Assembly (NCBI GenBank): GCA_027457005.1
Contig: DAIDTV010000065.1
Location: 1-8,294 of the forward strand
Direction of reading: 5' to 3'
Source: Chloroflexota bacterium
Lineage (GTDB): Bacteria; Chloroflexota; Limnocylindria; Limnocylindrales; CSP1-4
Length of the DNA stretch: 8,294 nucleotides
The notes below the pieces were generated by a model. That model did not search any database and had not been told where the DNA came from. It saw only the letters and a program-made list of their open reading frames with translations. This document shows, in pieces, positions 1 through 5,409 of this stretch. Position 1 is the stretch's first letter. Each line of letters begins with the position of its first letter. The position numbers and the translations under genes are program-made.

Positions 1-102
1 CACGATGGCCGGCGCGCGGGCGGTGCGTGATCGGAACCTCCTCGTGTCGTTGCGTGCCGGTGTCCTGCCGGGCCTGCCCCGAACTGTGGCCCGGCCATCG
101 TG
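1..102. repeat. 12-bp perfect inverted repeat with 78-base spacer
   Basis: CACGATGGCCGG at 1-12 is the exact reverse complement of CCGGCCATCGTG at 91-102. The left arm touches the window edge, so the match may extend further. No transposase or other mobile gene is seen next to it. Confidence 0.45.
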
Positions 103-129
103 CCGCCGGGTCGCGGTTCGTACCACCCC

Positions 130-178
130 GGCCTGAACACGGCCTGAACCAGCCCGGCGCCCTTAACGCAACTTAACG
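130..178 (+). promoter_or_regulatory. Paired direct repeats, candidate response-regulator binding site
   Basis: GGCCTGAAC occurs at 130-138 and again at 141-149, an 11-bp period. CTTAACG occurs at 162-168 and 172-178, a 10-bp period. The four cores share the form CT(G/T)AAC. Direct repeats spaced about one helical turn are typical of OmpR/PhoB-family regulators. Read on the minus strand, the first pair gives GTTCA-N6-GTTCA, which resembles the actinobacterial PHO box. CTTAAC repeats resemble the cyanobacterial Pho box. The sites lie 84-132 bases upstream of the first gene's start. The repeats are seen directly; the regulator is inferred. Confidence 0.4.
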
Positions 179-261
179 GTTTTGCCTGTTGAGGTGCGGG
201 CCCGCCTGGACTTGAATCACGCTGCATCCCGGGAACCAGCACTGGAGTCCACCCCATCCCC

Positions 262-2004
262 ATGTCAGGCGTCACGGCTCTGGTCGGGGCGTTCGCGCGC
301 GGGCGCGCCCGGGCGTCCCGGTTCCCGCCGTCGCTCGCGCGGATCGCGTGGGGGCCCGCGGCCGGAATCCTGGTCGGCGTGGCCCTCATCCTCGGGCTGC
401 GCGCAAGCGGCGCGATCTCGGGATCCAACGTGGCGCTCGAGGCGATGGGGTTCGACCCCGACCGGGCCAGCCTGATCACGGGACTGACCGTCGGCGGGCT
501 CGGCGCCGCGCTGGGCGCCCTCCTGACCGGACGTCGCGTCGCGCCGATCCTGGTGGCGTACGTCGCGCTGGGGGTCGTGTTCGGCCGGGCGTTCGTCGCC
601 GAGACCGCGGCCGCCGTCGCGACGCCCGGCCCGGACGGCTTCGTGCCGCTGGGGTGGCTGGCGACCGCGGTGACGCTTGCCGGGACCACCCTTGCGATCG
701 GCTGGGCGATGGCCACGCTCGCGATCGAGGTCCGGCGCTGGCTGTTCGCCGGCTGGCTGCTGCTGGCCGGTCTCCGCAGGGGCGGGACGGTTGGCCGCCG
801 CCGGGCCGTGCGGATCGTCGCCCCGATCGTGGCCCTGGTCGTCGTGCTCGGTTCGGTCCCCACCCTGGCCGACATGGTCAACTACACGCCGGACGTCGCG
901 ATGACGAAGGGTGGCCTGCAGCAGGCCCCGCCGCTGGTCGGCGGAAGCTCGAGCAGCGTCGGGCAGGGGGTCAGCAACAGTGCTCCCGGAGGCAGCGGGG
1001 CGAGTGGCGGCGCTTCGGGCTCCCCGGGCGGGGCCGGCACCGCGACCGGGACGGGCGAGGCAAGCGGATCGGGCGGCCCGGCTGGAGCGCTCGGCGCCGG
1101 CGGCAGCGGCGCTGCGCCTGGGTCGGTCGGGCCGGGCATCGTCAGCGCGGGAGCCATCGCCTCGACGCAGCCGTGGCTCGCCTCCAGGCCCTCGGGACAG
1201 GGACAGGTGGTCAGCTTCACGCTTCCCTCGCCCTGGCGCGGGAGCAGCCAGACGAGCTCGCCGGTCTGGATCTACCTGCCACCCGGCTACTCCAGCGGCG
1301 CCCGGCGATACCCGGTGATCTACACGGTGCCCTGGGACCTGACCCACTGGTCGATGGGCATCCACGTGACCGCCCTGCTCGACCAGGCCATCACCGCCGG
1401 AACGCTGCCCCCCAGCATCGTGGCGTTCGTCGACCTCGCGGGCGGCCCTTTCCCGAACAGCGAGTGCGCCAACTCGTACGACGGTCGGGAGTGGACGGAC
1501 ACGTACGTCTCCTCCACGGTCGTGCGGTACGTCGACAGCCACTACCGCACCATTGCCGATCCCCGGGCCCGCACCATCGCCGGTTTCTCGCAGGGTGGCT
1601 TCTGTGCCGCGAACCTCCTCCTGCGTCACCCCGGCGTGTTCCGCCAGGCGGCGATCTTCGCCGGGTACTTCGAGGCGGGCCTGAGCAGCGGCGAGACTGT
1701 CAACGCGTGGATGCCGTTCGGGCACGTCGCCTCCGTGATCGCGGCCAACTCCCCGATGCAGACCGCGGACACCCTCTCGTCGGCCGTGCGGAGCCAGCTC
1801 TTCCTGGTGCTGTCGGCGCAGCCCGGCCTCGGGGTGTTCGGGGCACAGGCGAGCCGGTTCGCCGCGGTGCTCACGCGCGACGGGTACCCCACCGACTTCC
1901 TGTGGAACCAGCTGGGGCACGCCTGGAAGGCGGTCCGCCAGGAGTTCCTTCCCGCACTCCAGGCCATCGCGGAACGGGAAGTGCGGACGGGGGTCCTCGG
2001 ATGA
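262..2004 (+). CDS. Membrane-anchored esterase (alpha/beta hydrolase, putative esterase family)
   Basis: The predicted protein has 580 residues. Residues about 30-200 contain roughly five to six hydrophobic segments (near 31-47, 71-90, 93-113, 130-153, 158-170 and 184-200). Residues about 227-300 form a Gly/Ser/Ala-rich low-complexity linker. The rest is an esterase domain of the esterase D / antigen 85-like alpha/beta hydrolase type. The nucleophile elbow is GFSQGG with Ser443, and His553 in GHAW is the likely catalytic His; I could not assign the acid. The hydrolase domain probably faces outside the membrane. The start at 262 is the first good ATG; a GGAG lies 14 bases upstream, a weak spacing. 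The stop overlaps the next start as ATGA, so the two genes are probably translated together. The substrate is unknown. The neighbour suggests an aminoacylated lipid, because aminoacyl-phosphatidylglycerol hydrolases are known beside MprF-type synthases. A cell-envelope acyl ester is an alternative. Confidence 0.8.
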   Translation: MSGVTALVGAFARGRARASRFPPSLARIAWGPAAGILVGVALILGLRASGAISGSNVALEAMGFDPDRASLITGLTVGGLGAALGALLTGRRVAPILVAYVALGVVFGRAFVAETAAAVATPGPDGFVPLGWLATAVTLAGTTLAIGWAMATLAIEVRRWLFAGWLLLAGLRRGGTVGRRRAVRIVAPIVALVVVLGSVPTLADMVNYTPDVAMTKGGLQQAPPLVGGSSSSVGQGVSNSAPGGSGASGGASGSPGGAGTATGTGEASGSGGPAGALGAGGSGAAPGSVGPGIVSAGAIASTQPWLASRPSGQGQVVSFTLPSPWRGSSQTSSPVWIYLPPGYSSGARRYPVIYTVPWDLTHWSMGIHVTALLDQAITAGTLPPSIVAFVDLAGGPFPNSECANSYDGREWTDTYVSSTVVRYVDSHYRTIADPRARTIAGFSQGGFCAANLLLRHPGVFRQAAIFAGYFEAGLSSGETVNAWMPFGHVASVIAANSPMQTADTLSSAVRSQLFLVLSAQPGLGVFGAQASRFAAVLTRDGYPTDFLWNQLGHAWKAVRQEFLPALQAIAEREVRTGVLG

Positions 2005-3854
2005 GCGTGCCGGCGAACGAGGCCGCGATGCCGACGAATGAGGGTGCGCTGCCGGCGAACGAGGCCGCGATGCCGACGAACCCGCCGGCGCCCGCCCACC
2101 GGGGCGGGCCGCTCGCCCGGCAGGGGGCGCGAGCGGGGCATGCCGCGAGCCTGCTGCCCCGGCTGGTCATGGCGGTCGGTGCCTTCGTGGCGCTCACCGA
2201 CGCGTTCGCGTTCGGGCAGGCGAGCCTTGCGGGCATCCAGGCGCTGCTCCCGTTCGACACACCCGCCGCGGACCCCCTGATCGCCGCCCTCAGCGCCATC
2301 GGCCTGGCCACGCTCACCGTCGGGCTCTTCCGCGGCAAGCGGCTGGCCTGGTGGCTGGCGATCCTGGTCTTCGCCGCGGGTGTGCCGGTGCAGCTGCTCG
2401 GCCTGGGGCACACGGCCGGCGGAGTCGTCGCCGGGATCGCGCTGGCGCTGCTGACACTCGACCGGAAGCGCTACGGAGTTCGGTCGGCGAGGACCTGGAG
2501 CTGGACCGCCTGGGGGCTCCTTGCCGCAGGCGGCGCCATCGCGGCCCTGGAGACGGTCCTGCTCGTGCTCCGCGACCCCGCCGATGCGCTGCCGGCACAG
2601 CTTCCGGCCGAACTGCCCGACCTGGCCGGCCTCGCCGGGGCCCTGAGCCGCTGGCTGGCCTTCGGGGACCTCTCCGCGCCACCGTCCGGTCCCCGCACCA
2701 CGCTGATCCTGGTGATGGCGGTGGCCTCGCGGCTGGCGGTGGCGCTGGCGCTGCTCGCGATGCTGCGCCCGATCGGCGACGACGCTTCCCCGGTCGACCT
2801 TCCCGCGAGGGTGCGCGAGCTTGGCCGTCGGTACGGACGGGGCGCCCTGCTCCCCTTCCAGGTCGCCGAGGACAAGCGCTGGTTCAGCCCGGCCGGCCGG
2901 GAAGGGTTCGTGTCGTACGGGCGGGACGGCCGCGTTGCCGTCGCGGTGGGCGATCCGGTCGGAAGCGAGCGTGACCGGTGGCCCGTCTTCGCGTCGTTCG
3001 TCGATGCGTGCCGGCGGCACGACTGGGTTCCGGTGGTGTACCAGGCGTCGGAGGGCAGCCTGGAGCGGTTGCGCGCGCTCGGCTTCCAGGCCTCGCCGAT
3101 CGGGCGTGAGGCGGTGATCGACCTCACGACGTTCAGCCTCTCGGGGGCGCGGCGCGCGAACCTCCGGCACACCATCACGCGGGCGCGGCGCGGCGGCCTC
3201 ACGGTGGCGTGGCATCCCGACGGGCTGGGCGCGGCCACCGACCGGGTCGGGCCGTCGCTCGCCGCGGTCGATGCCGCCTGGCGAGCGGCCGCCGGCTCGA
3301 CCGAGATGGGCTTCACCATCGGCCGGTTCTCGCCGGACGAACTGCGGCATGCGCCGCTCGCCATCGCCGTGGACGCCAGCGGCGCGCCCATTGCCTTCGT
3401 CTCGTTCCGGCCGACCGGCGCGGACCACGGGTACGTGCTAGACCTGATCCGCCGCATTCCGGGCGGCGTGCCCGGGGCGGTGGAGTTCTGCCTCGCCGAG
3501 GCCGCGGAGCGGTTCCGGGACGCCGGGGCCAGGACCCTGTCGCTGGGCCTCGCGCCGTTGAGCGGCCTCGATCCCGCCGGGCAGCGCGTGGAGGAGCGCG
3601 CGCTGGCCGCCATCGCCCGGCTGGTTCGTCCCTTCTACGACGTGGAGGGGCTCGCCTTCTTCAAGGACAAGTTCGCACCGCGCTGGGAGCCACGGTACGT
3701 GGCCGTGCCCTCACGGGTCCACCTGCTGGGGCTCCTGCTGGCCCTCGCCAGGCTGCATCTCGGAAGCCTCCACCGGGCGGCCGTGCACGCGGCGGCCGGC
3801 GTGGCACGCGCGCCGGCCGGCCGGGTGACCCGGGGCAGGCGCGCGGTGGGCTGA
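2001..3854 (+). CDS. MprF-like membrane protein with phosphatidylglycerol lysyltransferase (DUF2156) domain
   Basis: The predicted protein has 617 residues. After a Pro/Asn/Glu/Ala repeat (residues 3-30), about six membrane segments follow (near 52-70, 92-109, 115-133, 138-153, 168-189 and 232-255). A soluble C-terminal domain (about 270-570) matches the DUF2156 / MprF catalytic domain. It has the RRxNLRHTITRARRGG basic stretch (residues 384-399) and the typical closing motif FFKDKFAPRWEPRYVAVP (553-570). This family moves an amino acid, usually Lys or Ala, from aminoacyl-tRNA to a membrane lipid headgroup, which lowers the negative charge of the membrane. The amino acid and lipid used here cannot be read from sequence. 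The membrane part is shorter than in full MprF proteins, which have a larger flippase region, and there is no fused lysyl-tRNA synthetase as in mycobacterial LysX. A basic, hydrophobic tail follows residue 571. The start at 2001 is chosen for the ATGA overlap, but in-frame ATGs at 2028 and 2070 each have GAGG five bases upstream and are real alternatives. Confidence 0.82.
   Translation: MSVPANEAAMPTNEGALPANEAAMPTNPPAPAHRGGPLARQGARAGHAASLLPRLVMAVGAFVALTDAFAFGQASLAGIQALLPFDTPAADPLIAALSAIGLATLTVGLFRGKRLAWWLAILVFAAGVPVQLLGLGHTAGGVVAGIALALLTLDRKRYGVRSARTWSWTAWGLLAAGGAIAALETVLLVLRDPADALPAQLPAELPDLAGLAGALSRWLAFGDLSAPPSGPRTTLILVMAVASRLAVALALLAMLRPIGDDASPVDLPARVRELGRRYGRGALLPFQVAEDKRWFSPAGREGFVSYGRDGRVAVAVGDPVGSERDRWPVFASFVDACRRHDWVPVVYQASEGSLERLRALGFQASPIGREAVIDLTTFSLSGARRANLRHTITRARRGGLTVAWHPDGLGAATDRVGPSLAAVDAAWRAAAGSTEMGFTIGRFSPDELRHAPLAIAVDASGAPIAFVSFRPTGADHGYVLDLIRRIPGGVPGAVEFCLAEAAERFRDAGARTLSLGLAPLSGLDPAGQRVEERALAAIARLVRPFYDVEGLAFFKDKFAPRWEPRYVAVPSRVHLLGLLLALARLHLGSLHRAAVHAAAGVARAPAGRVTRGRRAVG
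2007..2090 (+). repeat. Four tandem 21-bp units encoding a heptapeptide repeat
   Basis: The lysyltransferase N-terminus is built from VPANEAA, MPTNEGA, LPANEAA and MPTNPPA, encoded by 2007-2027, 2028-2048, 2049-2069 and 2070-2090. Units 1 and 3 are nearly identical, as are units 2 and 4, giving a 31-bp exact repeat (2008-2038 and 2050-2080) offset by 42 bp. This points to duplication of a 42-bp block. It precedes the first membrane segment and is probably disordered in the cytoplasm. Confidence 0.85.
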
Positions 3855-3907
3855 GGCGGCTCGCCCCGGCGGGCGACGCAGCGCGCGCCGGGGTATGGCA
3901 GCGCGCC
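3855..3907. terminator. Convergent gap with short hairpin
   Basis: These 53 bases separate the ends of two convergent genes. TCGCCC (3861-3866) and GGGCGA (3871-3876) form a perfect 6-bp stem with a CGGC loop, 7 bases after the lysyltransferase stop. There is no T-run on either strand, so a classical intrinsic terminator is not shown. Position makes a bidirectional termination role plausible. Confidence 0.25.
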
Positions 3908-4321
3908 TCAGCGGGCCGACGCGAGCGCGTGGATCACCGGCAACCCGAGGACTTCCCGCGCGCGGGCCTCGTCGTCGACCGTGAACGCGATCTGGATCAG
4001 CGAATTGCGGCGCCCCACCACCAGGATCCCGGTGATGTTGACGCTGGCGGCAGAGAGCTTCTCGGTCAGCTCGGCGATGCCTCCCGGCCGGTCCTCGACC
4101 TCCACGCAGAGGGTGTCGCCCTCGACGAACGGGATCCCCATGCTGTGGAGGACCTCGCGGGTCATCTCGTCGTCATCGGTGGTGAGCATTGCGCACATCC
4201 GGGTCCCGGCGCCACTGCCGGCGATGGACTGGATGTTGATGCCACGCATGGCAAGGGCCCGCGTCACGTGAGCGAGCTCTCCCGGGCGATTCTCGAGCTG
4301 GATCACGAACGGCTGGCCCAT
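3908..4321 (-). CDS. Tandem ACT-domain protein
   Basis: The predicted protein is 137 residues and consists of two ACT domains and little else. The first spans about residues 4-66, with the ligand-loop pattern ENRPGELAHVTRALAMRGINI. The second spans about 71-133, with EDRPGGIAELTEKLSAASVNI. ACT domains usually bind amino acids or other small ligands and regulate enzymes or transport; no catalytic domain is attached. Similar stand-alone double-ACT proteins exist in many bacteria and archaea with no assigned role. It is not a typical acetolactate synthase small subunit, since no ilv gene is adjacent and both domains are full ACT units. The start is set by AAGGAG (4331-4336) nine bases upstream; the reading frame stays open further upstream but without ACT-like sequence. 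It lies downstream of the hydrogenase operon on the same strand, 133 bases from hypA, and may have its own promoter. Confidence 0.8.
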   Translation of the reverse strand: MGQPFVIQLENRPGELAHVTRALAMRGINIQSIAGSGAGTRMCAMLTTDDDEMTREVLHSMGIPFVEGDTLCVEVEDRPGGIAELTEKLSAASVNITGILVVGRRNSLIQIAFTVDDEARAREVLGLPVIHALASAR

Positions 4322-4347
4322 GGTCCCGATCTCCTTCGCCCGCCCCG

Positions 4348-4357
4348 GCGGTACCGC
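4348..4357. repeat. 10-bp palindrome upstream of the ACT gene
   Basis: GCGGTACCGC is a perfect palindrome 26 bases upstream of the ACT-protein start. It could be an operator, but short palindromes are common in DNA this GC-rich. Confidence 0.2.
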
Positions 4358-4395
4358 GTCCGTCTCGTCGCCTGGAGCGAGCCTGCCTGGTGTGG

Positions 4396-4448
4396 ACGCC
4401 GGCCCGCCGGCCGGCGTGCTCCCTGCCGGCCCGGCGCGGTGCCGGGCC
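4396..4448 (-). terminator. Two adjacent GC hairpins after hypA
   Basis: Hairpin one: GGCCCGGC (4428-4435) pairs with GCCGGGCC (4441-4448), an 8-bp stem with a 5-base loop, starting 6 bases past the hypA stop. Hairpin two: ACGCCGGCC (4396-4404) pairs with GGCCGGCGT (4409-4417), a 9-bp stem with a 4-base loop. Both are perfect. No T-run follows on the minus strand, so they may end transcription, protect the mRNA 3' end, or only weaken read-through into the ACT gene. Confidence 0.4.
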
Positions 4449-4454
4449 CCGTCG

Positions 4455-4841
4455 TCAGCGCTGCGCGATGACCACCTCCCGTGGCGTCGCGGGGTAGAGT
4501 TCGGCGGTCTCCACCGCCTCGATGGCGCAGCCGTCACCGGCGAGCACCACCAGGTCGACCCCGGCGCAGGCCGGGCACATCGGGAAGTCGTCGTCGACGT
4601 CGCTCACGCGCCCGCACCCGCGACACTCGACGCGCCCGGGCATGCGTTCCACCTCGAGCCGCGCCCCCGCGGCGGCCGTGCCGGGGGTGAGCAGGTCCCA
4701 GTAGAAGCGGATCGAGTCCTCGGTCACGCCGGACAGCACCCCGAGCTGGAGCCGCACGACGCGCAGGGGCTGCCCGCCTCGCGCACGGCCCTCCGCCAGC
4801 GCGGCGTCCAGGATCCGCTGCGTGGCCGTCAGCTCATGCAC
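4455..4841 (-). CDS. hypA: Hydrogenase nickel incorporation protein HypA
   Basis: The predicted protein is 128 residues, a usual HypA length. HypA binds nickel and, with HypB, delivers it to the large-subunit precursor of [NiFe]-hydrogenase in the cytoplasm. The N-terminus MHEL supplies the nickel-binding His2. The zinc site is the two CxxC pairs at Cys73/Cys76 and Cys89/Cys92. The start is GTG at 4841: it gives the required MHE N-terminus and has AGGGAG (4850-4855) eight bases upstream. An ATG at 4910 in the same frame would add 23 unrelated residues and bury His2. The gene overlaps the end of the maturation protease gene by 8 bp and is the last gene of the operon. hypB is not next to it, so the rest of the hyp set must be elsewhere. 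Confidence 0.93.
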   Translation of the reverse strand: MHELTATQRILDAALAEGRARGGQPLRVVRLQLGVLSGVTEDSIRFYWDLLTPGTAAAGARLEVERMPGRVECRGCGRVSDVDDDFPMCPACAGVDLVVLAGDGCAIEAVETAELYPATPREVVIAQR

Positions 4842-5391
4842 CGTCCGCACTCCCTTTCCCCATTCCCGCCGTCTCGAGCCCCAGCAACCGCAACACCTCC
4901 GCCGCGGCACGCGGCACGGCCCCGGCGACGGCCGGCGACAGCTGGTCGGTGACCTCGACGTCGAGGTCCGCCTCGACGGCCACGATCCACGGCGCGACGG
5001 GGAGCTGGGCGCCGAGCGCCCGGCCGAGGACCAGCGCCGCGCCGAGCGAGCTGTCGTGCGCCGACGCGAGTCGGTCCCGTCCCCGGTCGGGCAGGTCGTC
5101 CAGCCGAAGGCAGCGCACGGTCCCGGGCGGCGCCTCGCCGGTGGCGATTGCGTCGACGAGGATCGCCCGCTCGTAGCCGATGAGGCGCTCCATCAGCCGG
5201 AGGCCTCCCAGTGAGAGGCGGTCCACCTCCACGCGGTCCGGGCCCGGATCGCACGCCCCGGGGCTGGCCGGCGTGCTGGCACCCAGCACCGCCTCGATCT
5301 CCTCGACGACGCGCCAGCCCACACCGTCGTCGCCGAGAATCGGGTTCCCGAGCCCCAGCACGAGCGTGGTCCCCGCAGGCGGTTCGCTCAT
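4834..5391 (-). CDS. [NiFe]-hydrogenase maturation endopeptidase (HyaD/HybD/HycI family)
   Basis: The predicted protein has 185 residues, close to the usual 150-200. It belongs to peptidase family M52, which removes the C-terminal propeptide of the hydrogenase large subunit after nickel insertion. The signature GLGNPILGDDGVG lies at residues 13-25. By alignment to E. coli HybD, the nickel-sensing residues are Asp22 (Glu in HybD), Asp80 in ILVDAI and His112 in SAHD. The gene begins 18 bases after the large-subunit stop, with only a weak GGGG near the expected ribosome-binding position, so it may depend on coupling to upstream translation. Its substrate is almost certainly the large subunit encoded next door. 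A more specific symbol (hyaD, hoxW or similar) is not justified from sequence alone. Confidence 0.9.
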   Translation of the reverse strand: MSEPPAGTTLVLGLGNPILGDDGVGWRVVEEIEAVLGASTPASPGACDPGPDRVEVDRLSLGGLRLMERLIGYERAILVDAIATGEAPPGTVRCLRLDDLPDRGRDRLASAHDSSLGAALVLGRALGAQLPVAPWIVAVEADLDVEVTDQLSPAVAGAVPRAAAEVLRLLGLETAGMGKGSADGA

Positions 5392-5409
5392 CGCGTGTCG
5401 CGGCCCCGC

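Larger units (their letters stand above)
1..261. other. Upstream region of the esterase-lysyltransferase operon, no gene supported
   Basis: I see no gene that can be supported here. The region holds a 12-bp inverted repeat (1-12 and 91-102), two pairs of direct repeats (130-149 and 162-178) and a 10-bp palindrome GCGGGCCCGC at 196-205. It is the only noncoding space in front of the plus-strand operon, so the operon promoter is expected here, but I find no convincing -35/-10 pair. On the minus strand an AGGAGG (37-42) is followed by no ATG, GTG or TTG at a usable distance, so a divergent gene cannot be called. Confidence 0.5.

Noticed and set aside
1..42. Possible divergent minus-strand gene preceded by AGGAGG at 37-42
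   Set aside because: No ATG, GTG or TTG lies at a normal distance; the only GTG (3-1) is over 30 bases away and at the window edge.
182..210. Possible -35 box TTGCCT at 182-187 for the lipid operon
   Set aside because: No -10-like hexamer is found 16-18 bases downstream; the sequence there is GC-rich.
265..1920. 551-residue open frame on the minus strand, antisense to the esterase gene
   Set aside because: The translation is rich in Arg, Gly and Pro with no recognisable domain, and the opposite strand encodes a clear esterase. Long antisense frames are expected at this GC content.
348..2000. Upstream extension of the lysyltransferase frame to position 348
   Set aside because: The extension runs out of frame through the esterase gene and is Arg/Gly/Pro-rich; the ATGA overlap at 2001 gives a sensible start.
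1626..3428. 600-residue open frame on the minus strand, antisense across the esterase and lysyltransferase genes
   Set aside because: It spans two real genes on the other strand and has low-complexity charged composition without any domain.
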